Assembly: GCF_900156395.1 (NCBI RefSeq)
Contig: NZ_FTNL01000003.1
Location: 62,001 to 126,000 of the forward strand
Reading direction: 5' to 3'
From: Fluoribacter gormanii
GTDB taxonomy: Bacteria > Pseudomonadota > Gammaproteobacteria > Legionellales > Legionellaceae
Length of the DNA stretch: 64,000 nucleotides
The position numbers and the translations under genes were made by a program. This document shows, piece after piece, positions 45,907 through 54,689 of the stretch (the stretch's first letter is position 1; each line of letters begins with the position of its first letter). Below the pieces are notes generated by a model, which saw only the letters and a program-made list of their open reading frames with translations, was not told the origin of the DNA and did not search any database.

Positions 45907-46545
45907 TTAACACGACTTCCAACTTAACCAATAATCATATAGTTTTTGAATATCATTGGAGCATAGTATTCTTTGTGCTTGAGATAAGCGCTCAACTGAC
46001 CAATCCCACCAAGCCATTTCTTCCAGTAGAGCAATCTCATCTTCACTAAAACGTTTACGAATTATCTTAGCAGGAACGCCTGTGACAATGGAGTACGGCT
46101 CAATGTCTTTAGTCACCACCGAACGAGAGCCAATAACAGAACCCGAACCAATTGTAACACCAGGCATAATCATGACCTCTGCGCCAATCCAAACATCATG
46201 CCCAATAACCGTATCACCGGCAGGCTGATAACCATCAAGAGCATCAGCAAACTCTGGCGCACCTGTATAATAAAAGGGAAAGGTACTAATCCAATCCATA
46301 CGATGCCCTTGATTACCCGCCATCACAAAAGATACGCCTGTACCAATCGAACAAAAACTGCCGATAATAAGTTGGTCCACGTCATTCAGATCTGGCGATA
46401 AATATCGCGCACAATCATCAAATGAATGACCGTGGTAATAGCCAGAATAATAACTATAGCGACCTACAATAATGTTAGGATTGGTGACTTGTTGATCCAG
46501 AGGAACACCTTTAAATGGATTTTCAAAATAATTATCACTAGTCAT
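45907..46545 (-). CDS. CatB-type xenobiotic acetyltransferase
   Basis: 212 residues. The N-terminus [42 protein letters not shown] and [22 protein letters not shown] are near the CatB chloramphenicol acetyltransferase sequence; hexapeptide repeats ([32 protein letters not shown]) form the left-handed beta helix, and His in GNQGHR is the catalytic residue in this family. Chloramphenicol or another hydroxylated compound is the likely acceptor; actual resistance is not shown. The start is ATG 46545; a TTG codon directly precedes it. It lies 69 bp outside attR, so it is not part of the element as defined here. Confidence 0.9.
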   Translation of the reverse strand: MTSDNYFENPFKGVPLDQQVTNPNIIVGRYSYYSGYYHGHSFDDCARYLSPDLNDVDQLIIGSFCSIGTGVSFVMAGNQGHRMDWISTFPFYYTGAPEFADALDGYQPAGDTVIGHDVWIGAEVMIMPGVTIGSGSVIGSRSVVTKDIEPYSIVTGVPAKIIRKRFSEDEIALLEEMAWWDWSVERLSQAQRILCSNDIQKLYDYWLSWKSC

Positions 46546-46686
46546 CAAGCCCCCTCATCACTGTTCATCCTGTTTAACCCATAGCTAATCAGGCCATTAT
46601 ATTTATTTTTTAACTTTTTTGAAGCAAACAATCAATTTTCTTCACCGCATTAATTTCGTGCTCTATAGCCAAATGAGCCTATCTTA

Positions 46687-46846
46687 GGGCGTGTTGACAT
46701 TTGGGGGTGCGAGTCAAAAATCGGGATGATTTAGTGCAAATTTTAAATTGAGTGAGGCGAATAGCCAGCTCTATTTAACGAATGCATGCTGAAGTTTGCG
46801 CAAATTAGCTTGGTTTTTGGCCGTGACACCAAATGTCAACACGCCC
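46687..46846. mobile_element. MITE, 160 bp, with inverted termini
   Basis: Starts GGGCGTGTTGACATTTGG and ends with the exact reverse complement, both flanked by TA (46685-46686 and 46847-46848), a likely target duplication. Subterminal stretches are also partly inverted (CAAAAA on both sides). No transposase is encoded, so it would need one in trans. It lies between the acetyltransferase and the DUF4116 gene. Confidence 0.8.
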
Positions 46847-47002
46847 TAATATTCAATCTTCATATTTTTCATCAGACGACTCTCATTTTTTTCACGATAT
46901 CTCTCTTCTGTCTATACTTACCTAATGAGAATTAATATTTGATCATTGCGTTCTTATTGCTGTCAGAATGACAAATCTCAACAACATTTTCTCGAGGCGA
47001 AT

Positions 47003-49048
47003 ATGAGAGCACCCCAAGAATATTTAAATATGAGTTATGAGGCCGTAGAGGCGTTGATAAGAAAAAATCCCAATGAATTAGATGTATTTATAGATCAAGA
47101 TCGCTTTAGTCAGGAACAGAAACAGCAGTTATGCCTGATAGCAGTGCAAATTAATTGGTCAACGATTTACAAAGTCCCCGATGAGCTATTGAATGACGAC
47201 ATTATAATTGCATGCCTGGATAAATCGTTTGATTATGTCAATGAGGTAAGTCCAGAAAAAATGACCCCTAAAATAATGATGGCCGTTAAGGATAAAGTTG
47301 ATGAATTAGAATATATTCCTCGCTATTTACGAACACCGGAAGTTTGCCTAAGCGCCGTAAAAAAAAGATGGCAAAATATTGACATGGTTCCTAACGCTCC
47401 AAGCTATAAAGCGGTTTACCTTGAGGGGGTTCAAAAGGATTGGCGTGCATTTTTTTACCTACCAGAAGCGCAACAGCATGATGAAGATATACTCGCAATT
47501 TTAAAAGATAAATGGCATGCATTGGGGTTAAAATCTTTTCCGAAGCAATTTGATAGTCAGGAATTATGGCTATTAGGGATAGGATTAGATGGGAGTCTAT
47601 TCATGAAACTCCCTAGGGAGATGTGTACCCCTCAAATTTGTCTCGCCGCAGTAAAGAAAAACCCTGCTCTTATAAGGCAAGTGCCTAACCAATTTCTCCT
47701 GGAAGTCTGCATTGAGTGGGTTCGCAACGATAGTATGGCTCTTGCAAATATTCCTGGTAAGCTCAAGGAAAAAGTCATTGAGGCAGTCACACCAGAAAAA
47801 ATTCTATCTGCAGATTTTAGAGCGGCTGCATTTTTTCCAGAAACGAATGCTTACCACAGTATTATCGACCAAATCTTGGACAGTTGTGAGCACGTAGTAG
47901 TAACTAAACCAGAAGCATTCGCGACAGATGGGGAAATACGAGATTCTTATCTTGTATACGCAAATTCCGAGAAACGTTTAAATAAAACGATACATGTTGA
48001 TTCCAATAGTATTCGATCTTGCTTGGACAGAATGAAGAAAAATCCCTCCATTAATTTGGTTTTGTTGGCACATGATCCATATTTTGATGGCGAAAGGAAA
48101 ATAGGAGGGCTTTATCAAAAAGAGATTGTTGAACTTTTAAAATCTTACCCTAACATAAATCGGATAACCCTTTTAACATGCAACTCAGCAAAATCTTCAG
48201 TACTCGAAGCTGAAAAAATAATAAACCAAAGGTTGGTTGATAGAACCTCAAAGGTATCACTACCCTCCTGTGGATTGGTATTAATGTCCTCTACGCCCGA
48301 TGATGTAAAATGTAACGCCTTATTAAAAGAGATGAATTGTGATCATGCCTTTATTTGGGTCAAGGAGGCTGAGGAACATTCACTTATATATCTCAAAAAT
48401 GAAAATGGCATCACAAATCGATTCCAGCTGAAATTATCAGATGATCAAGTCGGCAAACTTCATAAGACACTCTATCCAAATGGGAAAAAAATACCGTTCC
48501 CTAATCCTAAAGAGAATACTTCTGATAGATATTTAAGAAGAGATGGCAAGGGAGCCAGGTTAATGGATAAAAATGAGTTTGGAGCATTTCATAAGATTTT
48601 TTTTGCGAGTCAAAAATACAGTAAGAAAAATCCTGAATATAAAACGAATAAGCAATTCTACTGTTTTTTTAATAACATCAAGATAGATGAATCAGAGTAT
48701 CCTAAACTTAAAGAGAGCTTGCTAAAAAGTATAATTGATATGGTAAAGGCCGCAAAATTAGATAGGTCTGTCTTTGTGAAAGGTTATAACTATGTATTAC
48801 ATGTTGACACTATAGATCGCCGATTTATTGCTGGCATTAAAGTATCTGCTTATGCAAGCGAATATAAGAACAAAAATGTACCTTTGTTTTTCGATAATTC
48901 GAAGAGCAGCATTGATAACGATGAGATGGAAAAAGAGATTGAGAAGATGGTTAGTCGCGTGGTTGATCAAACTGAAGAAAAAGAGAAATCAGATAAAGAG
49001 GATTTATCTCAAGTCAAATCAATAACCTATGAAGTCAAACCCAGATAG
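47003..49048 (+). CDS. DUF4116-repeat protein with caspase-like His/Cys core; candidate effector
   Basis: 681 residues from ATG 47003, with GAGG five bases upstream; an upstream TTG frame (46946) has no support. Residues 30-270 consist of DUF4116-type repeats of about 30-50 residues (for example CLSAVKKRWQNIDMVPNA and CLAAVKKNPALIRQVPNQ). Residues 330-450 read NLVLLAHDPYFDG (His357) and, after a helix, RITLLTCNSAKS (Cys393), the beta-strand-His / beta-strand-Cys arrangement of clan CD peptidases such as the C80 self-cleaving domain. A Lys-rich C-terminal region ends in a Glu/Lys/Ser tail as in Dot/Icm substrates. A perfect TTAATATT half-site of the PmrA type lies at 46932. Function is inferred only. 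Confidence 0.8.
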   Translation: MRAPQEYLNMSYEAVEALIRKNPNELDVFIDQDRFSQEQKQQLCLIAVQINWSTIYKVPDELLNDDIIIACLDKSFDYVNEVSPEKMTPKIMMAVKDKVDELEYIPRYLRTPEVCLSAVKKRWQNIDMVPNAPSYKAVYLEGVQKDWRAFFYLPEAQQHDEDILAILKDKWHALGLKSFPKQFDSQELWLLGIGLDGSLFMKLPREMCTPQICLAAVKKNPALIRQVPNQFLLEVCIEWVRNDSMALANIPGKLKEKVIEAVTPEKILSADFRAAAFFPETNAYHSIIDQILDSCEHVVVTKPEAFATDGEIRDSYLVYANSEKRLNKTIHVDSNSIRSCLDRMKKNPSINLVLLAHDPYFDGERKIGGLYQKEIVELLKSYPNINRITLLTCNSAKSSVLEAEKIINQRLVDRTSKVSLPSCGLVLMSSTPDDVKCNALLKEMNCDHAFIWVKEAEEHSLIYLKNENGITNRFQLKLSDDQVGKLHKTLYPNGKKIPFPNPKENTSDRYLRRDGKGARLMDKNEFGAFHKIFFASQKYSKKNPEYKTNKQFYCFFNNIKIDESEYPKLKESLLKSIIDMVKAAKLDRSVFVKGYNYVLHVDTIDRRFIAGIKVSAYASEYKNKNVPLFFDNSKSSIDNDEMEKEIEKMVSRVVDQTEEKEKSDKEDLSQVKSITYEVKPR

Positions 49049-49175
49049 TAATTTAGTTTCTTTTGATTTTAGAAAAGGGACCGAATATTGATAACACCCA
49101 GCTTAGATACAGCCTTATTGCTGCAATTTGTTATTGATTTAAAGCACATTCTAACGTACTCTCTGAAATTTGTGA

Positions 49176-49181
49176 TATAAT
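49176..49181 (+). promoter_or_regulatory. -10 hexamer upstream of rhlE
   Basis: Perfect TATAAT about 82 bp before the rhlE ATG; the -35 is weak. The implied leader is about 75 nt, long and AT-rich. Confidence 0.45.
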
Positions 49182-49262
49182 TGCCCTCCAAATAAACATT
49201 TTGAACAATGTAAGCAATATTATCTCTCCCTTACTGATACCAAATAAACAAAGGAAAACAGC

Positions 49263-50534
49263 ATGAGTTTTAAATCGTTAGGTTTAATTGAACCATTACT
49301 TCAAGCCCTTAACGAATTAAACTACAAGGAACCATCCCCTATTCAAACTCAAGCCATTCCCAGCGTATTATCAGGTAAAGATGTTCTTGCTTCAGCACAA
49401 ACAGGAACGGGTAAAACTGCAAGTTTCGTATTGCCAATCTTACAAAAGCTCAGTTCAAAACCTAGAGCAAAAAGCAATAGAACCCGAGTTCTCATTCTCA
49501 CTCCAACTCGTGAACTAGCCAGTCAAGTCCATGAAAGCATCCTTCAATATGGACGGCATCTATCACTTCGCTCAGCAGTCGTCTTTGGTGGCGTAAAAAT
49601 TAATCCTCAAATGATGAAGTTACGCTCTGGCGTTGAGCTTTTAGTCGCCACCCCCGGACGGTTGCTGGACTTACATCAACAACGGGCCATACAATTTGAT
49701 GAGGTGGATACTTTAGTTCTGGATGAAGCCGATAGAATGCTGGATATGGGATTTATTCACGATATGAAACGAATTATTCAACACTTACCAAGAAACCGAC
49801 AAAATCTTATGTTCTCGGCAACGTTTACCGATGAAATTCGTAATCTTGTCAAAACTATTCTAAACCATCCTGTAGAAATTGATGTTACGCCACGAAATAC
49901 AACGGTAGTTAAAATTAAACAGACAGTACACCCGGTTGATAAAAGCCGAAAAGCCGCTTTACTGAGCCATTTGATCCATAAAAACAAATGGGGTCAAACT
50001 TTGGTATTCTCCAAGACCAAGCATGGTGCAAATAAATTAGTAAAGCAATTGGCTGAGGCACAAATTCATGCTGCCGCCATCCATGGCAATAAATCACAAT
50101 CCCAGCGCACTAAAGCTTTAGCAGAATTTAAATCTGGTGATTTACATATTTTGGTTGCTACAGATATTGCGGCTCGAGGTATTGATATTGATCAATTACC
50201 CTGTGTAGTTAATTTTGATTTGCCTCAAGTTGCTGAAGACTACGTCCACCGTATCGGTCGAACTGGTCGCGCCGGAGCCTCAGGATTAGCAGTCTCTTTA
50301 GTCAGTGCTGATGAAGTCAATCAATTACACGCTATAGAAAAACTAATTCAACGCAAATTAAACCGTATTGAAATCGAGGATTTTGAACCCAATCACACTG
50401 TTCCCCAAACCAATAGTTGTCCAAAACCCAAAAAACATGTTCTTGTAAGCAAAAAGAAAGCAACCTCAACATCCACCAAACCAGGTAAAAAAAGATTCAT
50501 AAAGGGCGCGAATAAGAATAGTTCCAAAACTTAG
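49263..50534 (+). CDS. rhlE: DEAD-box RNA helicase RhlE
   Basis: An ATP-dependent RNA helicase for ribosome assembly or RNA turnover. All core motifs are present: Q motif [10 protein letters not shown], Walker [34 protein letters not shown] and HRIGRTGR. The C-terminal tail of about 55 residues is Lys-rich ([22 protein letters not shown]), as in RhlE proteins, and binds RNA without specificity. 423 residues. AAAGGAAAA precedes the ATG. Confidence 0.95.
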   Translation: MSFKSLGLIEPLLQALNELNYKEPSPIQTQAIPSVLSGKDVLASAQTGTGKTASFVLPILQKLSSKPRAKSNRTRVLILTPTRELASQVHESILQYGRHLSLRSAVVFGGVKINPQMMKLRSGVELLVATPGRLLDLHQQRAIQFDEVDTLVLDEADRMLDMGFIHDMKRIIQHLPRNRQNLMFSATFTDEIRNLVKTILNHPVEIDVTPRNTTVVKIKQTVHPVDKSRKAALLSHLIHKNKWGQTLVFSKTKHGANKLVKQLAEAQIHAAAIHGNKSQSQRTKALAEFKSGDLHILVATDIAARGIDIDQLPCVVNFDLPQVAEDYVHRIGRTGRAGASGLAVSLVSADEVNQLHAIEKLIQRKLNRIEIEDFEPNHTVPQTNSCPKPKKHVLVSKKKATSTSTKPGKKRFIKGANKNSSKT

Positions 50535-50629
50535 AGCATGGGTTGTATCAGTCTTTAGCATCCTTATGCGGTTACAAAATATTATAGAACAACTCATAGA
50601 GCAGTTTGTTGGAAAAGATATTTTTTTAT

Positions 50630-51757
50630 TTAAGGACGCAGGTTTAATTCTGAATTATTGAGACATTGTTGGATTGCTTCAATACGACTTATCTTTATTT
50701 TTCTAGAAATTTCACTTCCCAAATATTTTGCAGCGAGCGCTTTAGTATCAATTGTTTGGGCAGCTTGAAAAGCATACCGTGCTTGTTCTACATAGGTCGA
50801 GTTTTGCGTGCATCGCTCAAACACATGTAAGCAATCGCTAAAACGTTCTTTATTTTGGAACGCACCAATGTTTGTTAATAAGTCAAATAGCTCTTTAGCA
50901 TCCAGCTCATGAATCTGTCGGAACCGTGCCAAATGAAGGTTTGTTAATAAGGCTAGATCACGATATTGACCCGGTACGTTGAATTGTTTGCAAAACTTGA
51001 TTATCTCTTTTTGGGTCAGATTATGCATCAATACAGCAAAACGTATATGAGCAGAATCTTTATGCTCTGCTGCTCGTTGCAGGGCTTTAATGCTAGCATC
51101 TGATATATTCATAAAAGGAAATAAAATACCATCTGCACCACATTTCTTAATCACCTCAAAGAAATTTTCCGGATGCTCTCCCATAAGAGCTCGCTCTAGC
51201 TCACTCCAGATTCGGTCAGTGCTTAATTCGCTGATTTTGCCTTCGGCAACCATCTGTTCCATAAGCATCATCGTTTCTTTTGCTACTTGAAAACCTAAGC
51301 AAGCGGCAAGGCGCGCAGTCCTTAATAATCGAAGAGGATCGTCAACAAATGCGGGTGATACATGCCGTAATATTTTTTTCTCTAAATCGGATTGACCACT
51401 ATAAGGATCAATCAATTCCCCCAGTTTTCCTTGCTCAAATGACATGGCCATGGCGTTTATGGTCAAGTCTCGACGCTTTAAATCTTCTATTAAAGTGATA
51501 TTAGGTGAGATATCAAACTCAAAACCTCCATGCCCATGACCTATTCGCTTTTCGCAACGAGCAAGAGCATACTCATCTTTAGTCTCGGGATGTAAAAATA
51601 CAGGAAAACCGCTTGTTAGTTGGCCATTAGGTACTTGCTTATAACCTAATGTCAGCATATCATTTGGAGTTGCACCTACGACAACCCAATCGTTATCTTT
51701 GGGGATCAAACCAAGTAATTTGTCACGTACTGCGCCCCCCACTAAATAAATTTTCAT
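50630..51757 (-). CDS. cca: CCA tRNA nucleotidyltransferase
   Basis: Adds or repairs the 3' CCA of tRNAs. The N-terminal part (MKIYLVGGAVRDKLLG...DNDWVVVGATP, RRDLTINAMA, DPYSGQSDLEKKILRHVSPAFVDDPLRLLRTARLAA) is the class II nucleotidyltransferase core. At 375 residues it is shorter than the E. coli enzyme (412). Where E. coli has the HD phosphohydrolase motif CHDLGKGTTP, this protein reads LMHNLTQKEII and lacks the following histidine-rich loop, so the phosphatase activity is probably lost. It converges with rhlE. Confidence 0.95.
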   Translation of the reverse strand: MKIYLVGGAVRDKLLGLIPKDNDWVVVGATPNDMLTLGYKQVPNGQLTSGFPVFLHPETKDEYALARCEKRIGHGHGGFEFDISPNITLIEDLKRRDLTINAMAMSFEQGKLGELIDPYSGQSDLEKKILRHVSPAFVDDPLRLLRTARLAACLGFQVAKETMMLMEQMVAEGKISELSTDRIWSELERALMGEHPENFFEVIKKCGADGILFPFMNISDASIKALQRAAEHKDSAHIRFAVLMHNLTQKEIIKFCKQFNVPGQYRDLALLTNLHLARFRQIHELDAKELFDLLTNIGAFQNKERFSDCLHVFERCTQNSTYVEQARYAFQAAQTIDTKALAAKYLGSEISRKIKISRIEAIQQCLNNSELNLRP

Positions 51758-51933
51758 ATAGTGTCAATGTACATATCTTGCTCAACGATATGTTCATTTT
51801 ATAACCACCAGAGTAAAATATCAACAGTGAGAGGCAGTGATTTGCTATCTCATAAAATTAGGCATGCTAGATAGATAGTTATTTCCCATTAACAGGCCTG
51901 TATTAGTATCTATAGGCTACTATTTGCTCTATA

Positions 51934-51955
51934 CCTAGCATAGGATTATGCTAGG
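51934..51955. repeat. Nine-bp perfect inverted repeat upstream of the beta-barrel gene
   Basis: CCTAGCATA-ggat-TATGCTAGG, 51 bp before the ATG at 52006. It may be an operator or a hairpin in the mRNA leader. Confidence 0.5.
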
Positions 51956-52005
51956 AGAAATATAACAAAAGAGAAGCCGAGTGGAATTTAATTAGGGAGC
52001 GCGGG

Positions 52006-52959
52006 ATGCAGGAACGAACCAATCTTCAAAGCTCGTGCAGAAGATTGCTATTTTTATTATTCTTAAGTTATACAACTGAATCAGTAGCTATTTACCCTAG
52101 TTTAGCGAATCAGCCTCCAACAGTAGGTAATTTTTCTTTGGCAACGTCACAACAGCCAGGCCCATTTTTTTCTTTTGGTCAAAATATAATTGATAAAAAT
52201 CAATTGATTGTTTCATTTAATCCCAATTACTTATACAGTCAAACTCAGCAGATTCTAGATGTTACACCCTCCCTGCTTTATGGAATAACAGACTCAGCTT
52301 CTTTGTTACTCACGTTACCTGTTGCTTTAAGTTATAAAAATGACAATCAAAATCTATCTGGTATAAGCGATTTTTCGCTGGATTTAGAATATGCTTTTTA
52401 TAATCACAATAGCTCAAAATATTCTGACCAAGCCACTATTATTTTCTCTCCTACGTTTCCTATCAACAATTTAAATGCATTTTCTAAAAGCCTGAATCCA
52501 GATAAGCGCGTGTCAGGATTTTCGAAAAAAAATTCTCCAAGCAGTTTCAATGCAATGACATATTTCATTGGAGCCACTTATTCTCGTACTCTAATTGATT
52601 GGTATAGCTTTATTGCTCCAGGAGCTTTATTTTTCAGTAAGCAGGATTCAATTCAAGAAGGAACTCAATATTATTATAATTTGGGAATAGGACGTAATAT
52701 CAAAAGTGTAGAAAGGAAATACATACTTTCAGGATTACTTGAATTTAACGGTGAGTATAGCGATAAAACCAAATTCGCATCGAATGTTGTTCCTGATACA
52801 GGAGGAAATATTATTTATGCGACCCCTTCGCTCTGGTTTTCCACACCAAAACTAATTGTACAGGTTGGCATTTCTTTACCTATTTCCCAGTATTGGTATG
52901 GTAATCAAAGTGATATTTCTTACTACACAAGTGGCATCATTACCTGGACTATTCTTTAG
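52006..52959 (+). CDS. Outer-membrane beta-barrel protein, unknown substrate
   Basis: 317 residues. A signal peptide spans about 1-29 (hydrophobic core LLFLLFLSY, cleavage near SVA). The remainder alternates hydrophobic and polar residues as amphipathic beta strands with aromatic belts (for example SFNPNYLYSQTQ, SLDLEYAFYN, AMTYFIGATYSR, ATPSLWFSTPKLIVQVGISLPIS) and ends in a strand. This matches transporter-like barrels of the MetA/phenol-degradation type, but I cannot name the family with confidence. Start chosen from GGGAG upstream. Confidence 0.75.
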   Translation: MQERTNLQSSCRRLLFLLFLSYTTESVAIYPSLANQPPTVGNFSLATSQQPGPFFSFGQNIIDKNQLIVSFNPNYLYSQTQQILDVTPSLLYGITDSASLLLTLPVALSYKNDNQNLSGISDFSLDLEYAFYNHNSSKYSDQATIIFSPTFPINNLNAFSKSLNPDKRVSGFSKKNSPSSFNAMTYFIGATYSRTLIDWYSFIAPGALFFSKQDSIQEGTQYYYNLGIGRNIKSVERKYILSGLLEFNGEYSDKTKFASNVVPDTGGNIIYATPSLWFSTPKLIVQVGISLPISQYWYGNQSDISYYTSGIITWTIL

Positions 52960-53275
52960 AAGTTTTAGTAAAAAAATATAAGATTACACGCTATATTATT
53001 TCATTTAGATTACTATTTAAGTACAAAAATTATCACTATATCTTTTGTAATTTTTGTTTCCATTCTAAATCAAATGCGTATATGTATTGTTCTTAGAGCA
53101 GAGTCCTAATCCTGTCAGAATTTCTACTTTTCAAAATATTGTTTAATGTATCTAGAAATACACCTCTCATGAATAAAAGCGTCATCTAAACATTAACACC
53201 ATGTAACCTCCCCTCGTCATCCTTAGCATGGGCATGATGGTGAAATTTACCACAATCCATTGATGCGCAATAAAT
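52960..53275. other. Gene-free AT-rich interval
   Basis: I see no supported gene, terminator or repeat between the beta-barrel gene and the PmrA-like site. Confidence 0.5.
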
Positions 53276-53295
53276 ATTAATAATGCCTTAATGAT
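53276..53295 (+). promoter_or_regulatory. PmrA-like regulatory site
   Basis: ATTAATAAT-GC-CTTAATGAT matches the tandem cTTAATatT-N2-cTTAATatT element that I recall as the Legionella PmrA box, with the right two-base spacer. It lies 53 bp before the ATG of the next gene. PmrA controls many Dot/Icm effector genes. Confidence 0.55.
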
Positions 53296-53348
53296 GGTCA
53301 GTTAAAATATCAATTACATCCGTAAAAATCCAGTTAAGAGGTAGAATT

Positions 53349-54476
53349 ATGCAATCAAGATATGAAGGTGATATGGGGTTTGATTTTTCAATTGACTCCG
53401 ACGATATCCAAGAAGTTAATAAAGAAGAGTCTGGCCCGGTTATTAGTGAGCCTCCGGTAGAAAACAACAACACCACCACAACTACCACCTCAGTGAGCCC
53501 AGAAGTCAGCGGAATACCCATAGAAGAGTATTTCGATACAGATTATAATAAATTCGATGCAGATTATGATAAAAAAGAGCAAGATTCGCAAAGTCAATAT
53601 GAATCATCCAGTTCTTATGAAAGTGACAATAGTCCATCATCAAATACAAGCAGTCTTCCCGAGAAAAGCGGTGAATCTTGGTCAGGAGCTAAACTTCTAT
53701 TAACTCCTATCGCGTATATTGCCAATATTATTGCATCTCCCTTCACTGGAAGGAATAATACAGCCTCTAGTACTGAGCAGCAATCTTCACCAGATGAGAT
53801 TACTCCTGAACCACCAATTGAGAATAATTTTGATTCTGCAGACTATCAGGAACATCAAAAAAATGTAGGTTCAACAAATAAAATTTTAGTAGCAGTCGTT
53901 GATACGATTCATGGCGCCGCAACAACAGATATCAAAGAATGCGAAAACCACCAATTTCGATATAAAGACAGAGAAAAGCTTCATAAGAAAACAGGTGGTG
54001 CAGAGAATACTGAAATGGTGGGTGTCAATGTCTTTCTCGATAAAAATGGGAAACCATTATTGCCTGGAGCTCGCAAATCATTGAAGGAACATGCAAATGC
54101 GAAGCAACAATCTTCTAAAGAGTATAATTCGGAAATACATCCACCTAGCGAAGCAGTTTCTCATGCGAGAAAAGAATTTGATGTTGCTCATGAATTTGGA
54201 AAAGGCGATGATGTTTATGACCAGGCAGGCAAAATAATTCATACAGGAAAAGGTGTTGCTGAAATACTTGCTCTTGATTTAGAACCAATTAATGGTGGTG
54301 TCACCTCACAACCTGGTTTTGTGATTGAATCTCCTAGTACCGCCTATTTAATAAGCAAAATCAAGGAACGCTCTGATAAGGCAATTAAAAAGGATGTTAA
54401 TACAACTGCTAGCACAACTACTAGTGAAAATATTGATGAAAGTTCGAGCGATCTTTCATCTGTAAAGAAAGTTTAG
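53349..54476 (+). CDS. Candidate effector A: low-complexity N-terminus plus unknown C-terminal domain
   Basis: 375 residues, no family known to me. Residues 1-115 are acidic, Ser/Thr/Asn-rich and disordered, with SGIPIEEYFDTD near 55 and a weak hydrophobic segment KLLLTPIAYIANIIASPF near 116. Both features recur in the gene that follows, so the two are paralogous at the N-terminus. Residues 170-345 look folded (NKILVAVVDTIHGAATTDI, DVAHEFGKGDDVYDQAG, VAEILALDLEPINGG). A Ser/Thr-rich tail follows. It has a PmrA-like site upstream and a strong terminator. An effector role is inference. Confidence 0.75.
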   Translation: MQSRYEGDMGFDFSIDSDDIQEVNKEESGPVISEPPVENNNTTTTTTSVSPEVSGIPIEEYFDTDYNKFDADYDKKEQDSQSQYESSSSYESDNSPSSNTSSLPEKSGESWSGAKLLLTPIAYIANIIASPFTGRNNTASSTEQQSSPDEITPEPPIENNFDSADYQEHQKNVGSTNKILVAVVDTIHGAATTDIKECENHQFRYKDREKLHKKTGGAENTEMVGVNVFLDKNGKPLLPGARKSLKEHANAKQQSSKEYNSEIHPPSEAVSHARKEFDVAHEFGKGDDVYDQAGKIIHTGKGVAEILALDLEPINGGVTSQPGFVIESPSTAYLISKIKERSDKAIKKDVNTTASTTTSENIDESSSDLSSVKKV

Positions 54477-54487
54477 CATCATAATTA

Positions 54488-54526
54488 TCTAATGAAGGTA
54501 TCTTAAGCCTTCATTAGATTTCTCTA
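54488..54526 (+). terminator. Terminator after candidate effector A
   Basis: TCTAATGAAGG (54488-54498) pairs perfectly with CCTTCATTAGA (54508-54518), followed by TTTCTC, 12 bp after the stop codon. Confidence 0.75.
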
Positions 54527-54632
54527 AACATAAAACTACAGCGAGAAATTGCATCTTTATTAGAGTAAATAACTTATTAGAATGCACGCCATCAACGAAT
54601 TGGAATAAAGCGACTTTGTGGTAATAAATTTT

Positions 54633-54652
54633 TCACTGTGTTAACATAGTGA
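54633..54652. promoter_or_regulatory. 20-bp near-palindrome, possible operator
   Basis: TCACTGTGTTAACATAGTGA has only one mismatched pair across its axis. It lies 37-56 bp before the ATG of candidate effector B, a usual place for an operator overlapping the promoter. The binding protein is unknown. Confidence 0.5.
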
Positions 54653-54689
54653 CATGCTATGGATGTAAATAGTATAGGAGGAATTGACT

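Noticed and set aside
46920..46939. Full PmrA box upstream of the DUF4116 gene
   Set aside because: Only one half-site (TTAATATT) is good; the second is poor, so I mention it only as weak support.
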